From: Pelagophyceae sp. CCMP2097
Lineage: Eukaryota > Sar > Pelagophyceae
Assembly (NCBI GenBank): GCA_026770575.1
Contig: MU657768.1
Span: 7,324-28,032 of the forward strand
Direction of reading: 5' to 3'
DNA: 20,709 bases
This document shows, in pieces, positions 7,714-17,307 of this stretch. The notes beneath the pieces were generated by a model. That model did not search any database, had not been told where the DNA came from, and was given only the letters and a program-made list of their open reading frames with translations. Each line of letters begins with the position of its first letter. The stretch's first letter is position 1. The position numbers were made by a program, and so were the translations under genes.

Positions 7714-10421
7714 TCATCGCGCGCCGCGGAGCATCCTGCGGCGCTGCGCAAGCGAGGCGGCGAAGGCGGCCTCTGCGACGGCGTTGGAGCCGACGGTGGA
7801 GCCCTGGCCGTCGGGTGCGTTTTCGTTCATGGCCCACCACATGACGCCGCCGACGCCGCGGGCGTAGAGTCTCTGCATGGTGGCCTCGTCTGCGGCTCGG
7901 CCGGCCCAGACGCCCGTGTAGGCCTGGCGGCCCGGCTCGAAGCCCATGACCATCTTGGAGAGCGGCACGCCCGCGGCGGCGGCCGAGTCGACGACGGCGT
8001 CGTAATGCCTTCCCGCAAACGCGCCGCCAGCGGCACCCGAAAAGGCCTCGTTGGCAGCGATATCATAAGCCATAAAGTTGATGTGGTCAATTGCGCCCAG
8101 GCCCGCGGCGCATTCGTCACTGAGCCAGCGCAAGGTGTCGAGGCCCTCGCCGTCCGTGGCGAACTGCGCGGACCCGTAGGCGCCGCCGTCCCAAAACGCG
8201 TTGTAGCGCGGCGTGTAGATGATCTGCATGGCCTCGAGGCCGTTTGCGTCGAGCGCGGCGCGCAGCGCGCACATCGTCCGGGCGACGATGACGCGCTGCT
8301 GCGCGTAGAGGGGATTTGACTGTGGAGCGTCTGAGACGTGCTCCCAGTCAAAGTCGATTCCATCGGCGCCGCCGAGTTGGAGCAGCGTGACCATCTCGCG
8401 CACAAAGGCGTCGACCTGGCCGTCGGATATCGTGCGTTTCAAGTCGGACCAGCCGCCGACCGCCCAGATGAACTTTTTGCCAGTCTCGCGGCAATAGTCC
8501 TGGAGCGCAACAATCTTCGACCGCTGCCAGTTGTACTCGTTCTTCCACGCCGGAACCGTGTGAGCCATGACGGCGCGGACGTCGGCGAGCGTCATCGTCT
8601 CGTACACCGCACCACCGGCCCACCCCAAGTCGCGCGGCGAATCAGCGTTCGGCGCCGCGTCCAGCGTGATGAAAGAGTAGAAGACGGCAGTGAGGTCGGC
8701 GAGCGACGCCGTGTCCCACGACTTCCAGTTCTCGACGTAGCCGTGGCGCACCCACGAAGGAGCAGCGCCGCCGACAGTCGGTCGCGGCGACGCGGACGTC
8801 GGCTTCAGCGTCGGCTCGGGCGTCGTCGTCATCGGCCGCGGTGTCGGCTTCAGCGTCGGCCGCGGTGTCACCACGGGGTCGACGGCCTTTGACGGTGATT
8901 TGGACGGAGAAGCATTGTTGTCGCACTCACTCGAGCAAAAGCCCGCGTAGGTGGGCGAGCATGCGACGCCGGCGCACCACGCGTCGCTGATATGAGCGAC
9001 GATAGAGTGGCATGCACACTCACTGCCCGGCACCGCCGTCGGTCGCGGCGTCGGACGCGGCGTCGGCCGCGGCGACGCGGGCGTCGCCATCGGCCGTGGT
9101 GTCGGCTTCAGCGTCGGCGCGGGGTCCACGGCCTTTGACGGTGACTTGGAAGGCGACGCATCGTTGCCGCACTCACTTGAGCAAAAGCCCGCGTAGGTGG
9201 GTGAGCATGCGACGCCGGCGCACCACGCGTCGCTGATATGAGCGACGATAGAGTGGCATGCACACTCGCTGCCCAGCAACGCCGTCGGCCGCGGTGTCGG
9301 GACCGCTGTCGGCCGCGGCGTCGGCTGTGGCGTCGGACGCGGCGTCGGACGCGGCGTCCGCGGCGTCCGCCGCTCCGTCGGCCGCGGCGTCGGCTGCGGC
9401 GTCGGGTCGGATACCGGGTAGGGCATGAGCTCGGGGATGGGCTTGGTCGTCGGCGATTCCGTCGGCTTTGGGCTCGGGTGCGAGGATGCACCTTGGGGAC
9501 GGATCTCAACGTCGGCGCAGTTCCAAAAGGCTTCCGGGTAGCTCCAGGGCGAGTTGGCGGTGACATACACCATCTGGAGGACGCAGTGGTCGCAGGCGAC
9601 GCCCGGCGGCAGCTTGTAGCGCAGGGCGTAGTCGGCCGGCGCCGCCGAATCGGGCACGATCCAGCGGTCCGAGTTGTGCCTCGGGTCCGAGCATTCTCCG
9701 CCGCCGGCGCAGCACGTGCCGTCGGCGACGCCCGCCGATTCAGGGAAGCGCACTTCGTCGGCGAGCAAAGCCTCGCACTGCGTGTGCACGTGGTTGGCGT
9801 CGCTGCGGTCGCCCCAGTAGTCCGTCGCGTCAGAGGACCGCGGCGCCGCCGAGATGACGCCAGAATACGCGCTCGTGGGGAACTGCGCCGCGGTGTACGC
9901 GGCGTCGAACTGGAGCACGTGCTCGTTGAGGCAATCCTGCGACAGCGCCGCGCCGTCAGCGCAGAGGCGGAACTCGAACCAGCCGAGGTGGTGCGCCGTC
10001 ACCCGGACGTCGATGTCGATCGTTTCGCCCGCTTCGTAAAACGCCGCGGGCGCCGTATTCCAACCCGAAACGCCCGCGCCCGTCGTGAACATGCTGCGGC
10101 CACCGTCGTCGCCGCAGAGGCCGTGCCCGCGCGCCAATGCGACCGCCTTGCCCGCCGCGCCGCCGCCGATGCCTGCGTTCAGCGACGAGAGGTCCGTCAC
10201 CGCCGGGGAAAAGATGACCGTCGAGTGGCCGTCCGCGCCTGCAATGGCGAGGCGTCAAACGTCTCGACTCCACTGGGACTCGTCGCCGCCGGCAGCGCAC
10301 CCTGCGTCTTGGGGTCGATGGCGACGTCGTTGACGACCTGGCGGCCCGGCGGCGAGAGCAGGTACGCGTGCCCTTCGGCGGTTGCGGCGATCACCGCGAG
10401 GAGCGCGCAGGTGCGGGCCAT
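7714..10421 (-). CDS. Secreted LPMO (AA15-like) fused to GH18 chitinase, with two Cys-rich modules
   Basis: Exon 1 is 10421-10301 and exon 2 is 10238-7714; the 62-nt intron (10300-10239) starts GTGCGC and ends GCAG. The product has 881 residues. Residues 1-17 form a signal peptide; cleavage after AEG would leave His18 (HAYLLSPPGRQ) as N-terminus, as needed for the copper histidine brace of LPMOs. Second brace histidine candidate: His124 in TAHHLGWFEF. LCGDD, a Cys pair near CDHCVLQ and FWNCADVEI fit AA15/chitin-binding-type-4 enzymes. Residues about 290-362 and 398-444 are Pro/Thr linkers. Two near-identical six-Cys modules (363-397, 445-479) may bind carbohydrate. GH18 spans about 537-865, with the full DxxDxDxE motif DGIDFDWE (666-673, acid Glu673) and a late MWWAMNEN strand. 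Predicted role: oxidative plus hydrolytic attack on chitin outside the cell. The start at 10421 is chosen for the signal peptide. Confidence 0.9.
8923..9273 (-). repeat. Near-identical tandem duplication of a Cys-rich module inside the chitinase gene
   Basis: The modules encoded by 9273-9169 and 9027-8923 are 246 nt (82 codons) apart and nearly identical in DNA, including synonymous sites. Each has six cysteines in the pattern C-x-C, WC, AC, FC, EC. The linkers between and beside them are PTPRP-type and vary more. The identity suggests recent duplication or ongoing gene conversion. Confidence 0.9.
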
Positions 10422-11078
10422 GCTGCTGCAAGCGCGGCGGGCGTGCGAGGCGCGAGCGTGCGAGGCGTGCGAGGCGCGGCGGGCGTGCGAGCGCGGCGGG
10501 CGTGCGAGGCGCGGCGGGCGTGCGGGCGCGGCGAGCGTGCGAGGCGTGCGAGGCGCGGCGGGCGTGCGAGCAGTTGCCGTGCGACTTGTTCTTGTTTGTC
10601 TTTGAGCGATCGCACCGGTGCGCGTCCGACTTTTTTGTCCGTCTTTTTCCGGGAAACCCGGGTTGCAACGCTTTTTCCGAGAACATAAATTTCCTCGTAA
10701 GCATCCAAGGACCTTCGAGTCGCGACGGACTAGCGTCGGTACTATGAGATTTCCGCAATGTCCCCCGCAGGTGGCCTCGCTGAGCCAAAAACTGAACGGT
10801 GAAACGCTATCGCCGATTCCATTCAAATGGTCAAAATGGAACGGGACGTGGCGTGGGTCGTCTCGTAGAGCGTTCCTTTACCGAGTCGCGGGCGGACGTC
10901 GACAGGAGGAGCCTTTCTCAACTTTGTCGATTTTTGAAGTCGATGTGCGTTGTTGGAGGGATACGCGGCGGGACTCCGTCGCGGTCCGCAGCATCACGCC
11001 AGGCGCTCTCGGCGCCGTAAAACGTGTTACGAGTTTGATTTCCGACCTTTAGTCTCTTGGCGAGAAGCTTTCCCAACA
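10422..11078. other. Divergent intergenic region with a GC minisatellite
   Basis: It lies between the start of the minus-strand LPMO-chitinase gene and the possible plus-strand exon at 11079, so it probably holds two promoters. Next to the chitinase start is a simple-sequence array (10432-10570). The rest (10600-11078) is of moderate GC; I see no family-level ORF and no clear promoter element. Confidence 0.45.
10432..10570. repeat. GC-rich minisatellite just upstream of the chitinase start codon
   Basis: Imperfect repeats of GCGTGCGAGGCGCGGCGG and shorter GCGTGCGAG-type pieces run for about 140 bp, beginning roughly 10 bp upstream of the ATG of the LPMO-chitinase gene. The array would lie in its 5' UTR or core promoter. 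It is open in all six frames and yields Arg/Ala/Cys-rich shadow ORFs that I do not regard as real. Confidence 0.8.
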
Positions 11079-11228
11079 ATGTTTCGAGGACTCCGTTGCG
11101 CTGCGCCGCGGTTCGCGGGCGCGCGGGCCGCCGCCCCGAGGCACGCCACCCGGCGCCCGGCGTCGACCAGCGGCGTCATCACGTCCATCTACGAGAACAC
11201 GCTCAAGGTCGGTGACCCTTGTTGCTGA
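11079..11228 (+). CDS. Possible first exon of an unidentified, perhaps mitochondrial, protein
   Basis: From the ATG at 11079 the frame reads MFRGLRCAAPRFAGARAAAP and on, rich in Arg and Ala with no acidic residue in the first 38, as in a mitochondrial presequence. It continues through SGVITSIYENTLK and stops at 11228. A splice donor is possible after the AAG at 11205-11207 (GTCGGT) or at 11212 (GTGACC), which would make this exon 1 of a longer gene. I could not find a following exon: the next kilobase is mostly the T-depleted tract. I do not recognise the family. It may be a truncated copy, a real first exon with a long intron, or chance. Confidence 0.4.
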   Translation: MFRGLRCAAPRFAGARAAAPRHATRRPASTSGVITSIYENTLKVGDPCC

Positions 11229-12171
11229 CAACGTGCGGTTGCGGTGCATTTCCGCTCGCGAAGCGGAGCGCGCGGGGGCACGACCCGAGGGGTCCAAAGG
11301 CGGGTGGTCGCGCCCTCGACGCGCGCCACGGCGCCTGCCCGAATCGACGCGCGGGAGCGGGGAGGGGCTCGATGTGGATCGATATCGACTGTACGTTCTC
11401 TCATCCCGCGCCACGCACAGAGTAATATTTCGCACGTGACGTTCGTCGTTGTCGACGCCAGCAGCGCACACACCCGCCACGCCAACGCCACCAAGACGCC
11501 CGCCAACCCGCAAAACCCGAACGCCAGCCCCCGCGCCCGCGGCGCACCCCCCGCGAACGCCCCCGGCCAACAGCCCGACCCCCCAACGCCCACCCACCCA
11601 CAAACGCGCGCGAAAAACCGACTCCACCACACGAAGCGAAAAGCTCACGACGCCCGCGCCAAGAAACTGGCCCGAAGCAAACCGACCCGCACCGACCCGA
11701 ATCTCAAGGGCACCACAACCAGCAAGAAGAACAGCAGCAGCCGCAGGACCAGCACGAGCACGACAAACCCCAAGAGGAGGACGACCACAAGTAAGCACGC
11801 CAACGGACGACAAAGAAAACCCCAGACCCGCGCGCTGCGCCTAACGAGAGACGACCACACCGACATAAAAAAAAGACCCAACTGACCGCCCGACGGAAAA
11901 CGCCCCCCGACCGCGAGCCACCAAAAAACAGCGCCCCGCCCCGACGCCGACACCACCGCGCCGCCGAAGACCCGCGAGAAGCAAACCGACGAAAAAACGA
12001 GCCACGAGGGCGAGCCCGACCCCACGAGAATCGCAACGACGACCAAACACACGACGACAACGACCGCGGACCCACAGACACGCCAACAGCCGTCCCGACC
12101 GACGGACCCAAGGCCGCGCCGACCGCGGTGCCGACGACGGGTCCGGTCGTGCAGCCGTCCGTGTCGAGGTC
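11229..12171. other. Gene-free stretch dominated by a T-depleted tract
   Basis: 11229-11452 is ordinary GC-rich DNA without a recognisable ORF. From about 11453 to 12132 the top strand nearly lacks T. Between 11461 and 12120 I count 12 T in 660 nt (1.8%), with C the most common base. Because every stop codon contains both T and A, this composition leaves frames open on both strands, so the ORFs here (for example 11449-11844 plus, 11645-12052 minus) are not evidence of genes. Normal composition returns just before the ATG at 12172. Confidence 0.85.
11579..11599 (-). other. Potential G-quadruplex on the minus strand
   Basis: The top strand has C runs at 11579-11584, 11589-11591, 11593-11595 and 11597-11599, separated by 4, 1 and 1 nt. 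The complement fits the four-run G-quadruplex pattern with very short loops, usually the most stable kind. It lies inside the T-depleted tract. Confidence 0.6.
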
Positions 12172-14092
12172 ATGGACGACTTTGACCCACTGTCGTTCTG
12201 CACCGACGACGAGCTGCGCGGGTTCCAGATCGGGGAGGTCGACCTCTCGATGCAGCTCGACCGCATGAAAGAATCATTCCTCTGGGCCGTGCGTCGAGGC
12301 GTGGGCCGCGCCGCGCGGCGGCCAGGGGCGCGCCCTTTAGGCGGCCAAGGGTTGCCGCGCCGAGGAGGTCGAGTCGCTGCTGAACATCGGCGCAGACGTC
12401 AATTGGGTCTCGCCAGAGGGCGACACGGCCCTCATCGCCGCCTGCCGTGCGCCCGCATGCCTGCCGACGCGGGGACGACGCAGGGGCGCGCCGGCACGCG
12501 CAGAAATCAGGCAACGGCCACCGCAGCGTCGTCGCCCTGCTCCTCGCGCACGGTGCGTGACCGGGTGCGCGCGGCCGCAGCCGTTCGGCGCGATGCACGT
12601 TCCGCAGGCGGGGACGCGACGATCGTGACGGCCGACGGCGACTCCGCGCTCCACGCGTCGTGCCGCCAAGGCGACGAGGAGTTGTGCGCCCTCCTGCTCG
12701 ACGCCGGCGGCGACGGCGACGCGCCCGCCAGCGCCGCGGTCGGGGAACAAGGAGTGTCACGACGGAGAGAGGTTCAATCACAGCCAGAGTGAGCTTACCG
12801 TCGCACCAGCCTCGCTAGGCGCCCGGGGTCGCGGGCCTGTCCGCGTTCGACGTGGCGTCCGCGGCGGGCCACGGCGCCATGGTCCACCGCCTCCGGCAGC
12901 TCGCGCGGCGGCACCGCGCCGCCGCCGCAGCCGCGCGCGCCGAGGAACGGCGCTCGCACTCCGACAACGCAGAGGCGGCGGACCACGTAGACGGCGCGCA
13001 CCGCCGTGCGCACCCTTGCTCCCGCAGGCGCGCCGCGGGGAGCCCCGGTCGATGCCTTTGGTAGGCGACCCGGCGCGGCCCTCGAGCAACGACGTCTCGC
13101 TGCCCGCGCTCGACGAGCCGGGCGCGCGCGGCCGCGCGCTGGACTCGGAGGCACGGCACCGCGCGACGAGTCCATCGCCGTTGCGACGCAGCGCGAGCAC
13201 GGCGCCGCTGCCCACGGGCGCGGCCTCGCTCGGCGTGGCCTCGCAGGGCGCGCCTCTGAGTCCAGCGCCCGGCGCGTCGAGACCGTCGCCCGGTACGCCG
13301 CTGGCCGCCTCGAGCAGCGCACCGCGCGTTTCGGCGTCGACGGCGGCGCCGAGCGCGCTCGCGACTCTGAAGCCGACTGCGAAGCCGGCGCGGCAGCCGC
13401 GCAAGTTTACCATTCCCATGCCTGGCGACGACATGGACGGGGACGTGGCCGCCCCCTCGGCGGAAGCGCCGCCGGCGCGGGCGCCAGCAGCGGGTTTCCT
13501 GACGCTGCAGATGGATGCACTCCAGCGCTTTCTGCGCGAGGAAAAGGCGGCGCACACCGCGGAGAAGCGGCGCTGCGAGGCGGCGCGGGCGCAGGCGGCG
13601 CAGCTGCTGGGCGACCTGCTCCAGTCGCAGGGCGCCGTGGCGCGGCTCCGCGACGAGCGCGCGCGGCTGACGGCGGAGCTGCGGCACGCGCGCGGCCACG
13701 ACCTCGACGGCCAGGCCGCTCCAGCGCTGGCGAGCCTCGAGGCCGACGTCGCCGCCGCGGGCAGGCGCATCGCGCGCCATCGCGAGGCACAGCTTCGCGC
13801 CTCGCGCGCGCTGCCCGACGCCTACGCCTGCCCGATCACGCGCGAGCTGATGGAGGATCCCGTCTTCTGCTCCGACGGCCACACGTACGAGCGTCGGGCC
13901 ATATCGCAGTGGCTCGCGCACCACGAGACGTCGCCCAAGACGGGGCTCGCGCTCGATCACAAGCACCTTACGCCAAACTTTGCCATCCGCTCGGCAATCG
14001 ACGAGCACAGGTCGCGCGAGCTAGAAGCCGGTGCAGACGAGGAGACGCCGCCAAAGGCACACCCCCGGCGCGCGCCGCCGCTCAGACACTAA
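12172..14092 (+). CDS. Ankyrin-repeat, coiled-coil, U-box protein; probable E3 ubiquitin ligase, 6 exons
   Basis: Exons: 12172-12288, 12341-12446, 12511-12552, 12608-12738, 12819-12986 and 13028-14092, giving 542 residues. Residues about 40-180 form ankyrin repeats, visible as EEVESLLNIGADVN, GDTALIAACRNGHRSVVALL, GDSALHASCRQGDEELCALL and LSAFDVASAAGHGAMVHRL. A Ser/Pro/Ala-rich linker follows (about 200-340), then a coiled coil (about 345-412). A U-box lies near the C-terminus (about 452-520: AYACPITRELMEDPVFCSDGH, then TYERRAISQWL). U-box proteins bind E2 enzymes and transfer ubiquitin; the ankyrins probably choose the substrate (inference). Four introns are strongly supported by ankyrin continuity and phase. 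Intron 4 (12739-12818, donor GTCGGG) is least certain; other in-phase donors lie within 40 nt downstream. The gene converges on its neighbour, stop codons 26 bp apart. Confidence 0.87.
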
Positions 14093-14118
14093 CGTCGTGC
14101 CCTGTGACGGGCGTTTCG

Positions 14119-17100
14119 TTACTCGTATGGCCGCAGTGGGCGGCCGGGTATGGACTTGTGCAGCTCGCCGAGCCAGGGCGGGTAAAGGGCCGTGTCTCGG
14201 AAGTTCTTGGGCCTCTTGACGCCCCAGCCCATTTCGGCCTCTGTCGTGCCCAGCGCCTCGAAAAGTTTGGCGTTGTAAGGCGCGAACCACTTCCGGGCCG
14301 TGTCGTAGACCTCCTCGCTCCAGTAATGCTCCGGCTTGAGCCTGTCGGGGGTGACGTGGACCGGCTTGAGCGCTTCAAAGTCGAAATCGCACAGCCCGGC
14401 AAACTTGGCCACGCGCCGCGCCTACAAAGCCTGTCGGAACGCGTGCGTCGAAGGAAAAGCCGCCTCCAAAGCGCGCCGACGCACGACACCGGCAGGGTCG
14501 ATTAGGAGCTGCTCTGAGGTGACGGCGGCGACGCGGTCCTTGCCGTAGACGTTTTGGTAGTGCAGCACCATATAAACGTACAGCGACTTGCGGAAGAGGC
14601 CAAACGGGTCCGCCAGCCGGATGAGCTGCTTTGTGCAGCTCATGCCGTAGTACGCGTCGAGGCCTACGCGGAACATGACGCACAAGCTCGGACATACACC
14701 TCCTTACCGGCGTCCACGTCGCCGGTGAGCGTCGCGTTGTAGCATTGGTCGTAGTGCGGGATGATCTACGCACAGTCGTCTGCCGTGGCGAACACATGGC
14801 CCGTCGTATAGGCGCGGGGGCAACGGACCTGGGAGATTTCGTGGTCCCAGCCCCAGGGCAGCCCCGCAAAGAAAGGCTTGTAGCAGAAGCGGTAGTCGGA
14901 AAACGAGCGGTCGACGGGCTCGCGCCTGCGACGGATTCGTCGGGGCCCGCGGCTCTCCAGCGGGAACGCACAGCGCGAAGATGGCGACTGCTGCGGGGTG
15001 GTCCCGGACGTGGCGCATCGCGGGGAGCCGCGAGTCCGAGGCGTACGTCACCGTGCCGTCGAGGGAGACGAGGCCCTCGCCCTCGCGCGCAAAGGCGAAC
15101 CGCGACCCGCGGCCGCGCAGGCCCTCGCGGTAGTAGACCTGCACCGGGGGCACGTCGCGTCGCGGCGGGGCGCATCAGTCGCACCTTGTTGATGTACGCG
15201 CCGGGCTCCTTGTACTGCGAGCCGCGCAGCGGCCGCAGCGCCTGCGGGTGCGCGGCGAGGAGGGAGAAGAGGTACGAGCTCGCACCTTTTTGCGCCGCCG
15301 GCAGCACGATAGAAGGCGAACACGACCCGTGCGCGAGGCGGCGCAGGTCGGCGTCCTTTGCCTCGCCGCGCGATGACGGCCCCGCGAGCGCCGGCAGCGC
15401 TCGTTGGCACCAAGTCCGGTTGCGCGCCCGCTCGGCAGCGACCCACGCGGCGCACTTTGCGTCTGCCAGCTCGAAGCGCGGCGCGGCCGCAAACGCGGCG
15501 CCGAGGGCCGACGCACGCGCCGGCGGCCGCCACTTGCCCGCCGTCGCCGCCAGGCCGAGCCAGACGAAGCGCTTGTTTCCGCCGCCGGAGAGCGCGCCCG
15601 CGCGCAGGTCCGCGAGGCGGCTCTCGCCGTCGCCCGTTGCTTCGGCGGGCGGCCTCTTGTGCGTGCTTTGGGCGGCGTCGGCGTCGCAGCCGAGCCACTC
15701 GACGGCGCCGTCGAGTGCGTTTTCAAAGTCACCGTCGTCGGCGGCGCACTTCTCAAAGTGCGGGAGAGGATGTAAGCCGATCTGGTCGGCGCAATGGACG
15801 TCTTCGCCGCATTTGTCAAAGAGGCGCAGCACGCACGCGACGACGCCGTCGCCGCGTTGCGTGAAGCCCAGCACCATGGGCGGCGGCGCGCGGCGGTGGT
15901 AGCCGCCGCGCGCGCCCCAGGCCGCGCCGGCGTCGCGGCCCGCGCAGCCGCCGTCGCCAATCGCAAAGCCGCGCGCCTTTGCGGGCAGCGGCGCGAGCGC
16001 GAGTACGGTCATGTCCACCACCCACCCGCCTCGCATCCACAACTTTGCCAGGCGGAGGAAGAGGGTCAGCGCCGGCGACGGGACGACGTCCTCGTCGTCG
16101 CGCATAAAAAATGTCATCGCGTCGCGCCACCTCGGCGCGACTTTGCGGCGGTGCTTCTCCCACCACCGCTGGCCGGGCACGTCGAGTTTCGGCGCGTGGC
16201 CCTGGAAGAGCGGCGTGCCCGCGTGGACGACACCCATTGTAAAGTTGACGCCCAGCTTGCCGTACCGCTCGAATTGCGTATACGAAAGCGCGTTCGAGTA
16301 GCGAAACGTCTTGGCCAGCTCCGGCGCGACGATCCAGCCCTCGAAGATGGACAACGTAGGCGCAAACGAGATGAACGACTCGATTGCTGCATAGTTGTAG
16401 CCCGAGACATCAAACGCGGAATGCGGCCAGTCGACAAAGACGCGCGTCGGCGGCGCCGCGGGGCCGCCAATTAGGCGCAGCGGCGCAGATGCGTCGCTCT
16501 CAAACGTCCGCGGCCGCGGGGCCGCGCGCCGCAGGGAAGCCTCGGCCTCGCGGTACGCGCGCCACGCGGCCGCGGGGCTGTCGCTCCGTAGGCCGAGCGT
16601 GGCCCATAGCACCATCTCCGACGGGATCTCCATCCTGGCGTCGGCCTTGTCGAGCCGCGCGGGGTTGGCCTGCGCCGCCGCCGCGTCGTCGCCGTCGTCG
16701 TCGGCCTGTGCCGCGTCGTTGCGCGCCGCGACGGCGTGGTCGTGCCGCAGCGCGTCGCGCTCCGCCACTGCAGCCAGCGCCACGTCCGCCGCGCCCTCGG
16801 CCGCCGCCGCCGCCGCGTCCTCGACCGCCGCCGCCACCGCCGCGTCCGCCGCGTCCTCGACCGCCGCCGCGGCCGCGTGGCCCGCCGGCGGCGCGGCGGC
16901 CGCCGAGCGAGCGGCCGCGGCGGCCACCGCGTAGGCCGAGCGAGCGGCCGCGGTGGCCGCCGCCGCCGCCGAGCGCGCCTCGAATTCGCGGAGCATCGCC
17001 GGCCGACCCGAGTCCGCCGCTGGCCGGTCCTGCCCACGTGGGCCAGTGAGAAGGAAGACGCCGGCGAGCCAGAGGCAGAGAAGGCACACGGCGAAAGAGC

Positions 17101-17203
17101 CCCGGCGGTCCCACCCCACGCCACCGTCCGAACCGCGCCGCGGCCGGGGCGACGACGGCGGCGACGACAGCGACGAAGACCTTGACAGCGACGAAGACCT
17201 CAT
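14119..17203 (-). CDS. Type II membrane protein: glycosyltransferase-like domain fused to a sulfotransferase, 6 exons
   Basis: Exons, in gene order: 17203-15185, 15138-14972, 14925-14829, 14765-14708, 14663-14485 and 14421-14119; 940 residues. A Ser/Arg-rich cytosolic tail is followed by one membrane segment (about 36-54), as in Golgi type II enzymes. An Ala-rich stem runs to about 180. Residues about 253-480 resemble a GT32-type glycosyltransferase: FVDWPHSAF, MRGGWVVDMTVLALAPL, and a late CADQIGLHPL. The usual DxD appears as Asp397-Met-Thr399, so the second Asp is missing. The C-terminal domain (about 629 onward) has sulfotransferase hallmarks: a PAPS 5'-phosphosulfate loop QKGASSYLFSLLAAHP (Lys639) with KEP downstream, and a 3'-phosphate motif LREPVDRSFSDYRF (from 729) recreated only by splicing. 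Probable role: making or sulfating glycans in the Golgi; the substrate is unknown. In-frame stops at two intron ends are TAG acceptors. Confidence 0.88.
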
Positions 17204-17307
17204 TGCGCGCCCGGCTCGCGCGCGCCGGACGAGCTCGCCTTTGGAAACGGGCTCAGGCCCGAATCCTATCTCAAAAATCTCTGAAAAGTTCGAAAAGCCT
17301 CAGGGCC

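Noticed and set aside
10239..10300. Frameshift near the N-terminus of the LPMO domain
   Set aside because: A 62-nt intron with a GTGCGC donor joins the signal-peptide exon to the main frame with no missing residue and fits the intron style of the neighbours.
10422..10826. Upstream in-frame start at 10826 for the LPMO-chitinase
   Set aside because: It would put about 135 Arg/Ala-rich residues encoded by the minisatellite before a good signal peptide; the ATG at 10421 gives the His-first mature LPMO.
11244..12111. Several ORFs of 65-213 codons on both strands in the T-depleted tract
   Set aside because: Stop codons all need T and A; removing T from the top strand (A from the bottom strand) opens frames on both strands, so open length is not evidence here.
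14766..14828. In-frame TAG in the sulfotransferase domain as a disabling mutation
   Set aside because: The TAG is the last three bases of a 63-nt in-phase GT-AG intron. The same holds for the TAG ending the intron 14422-14484.
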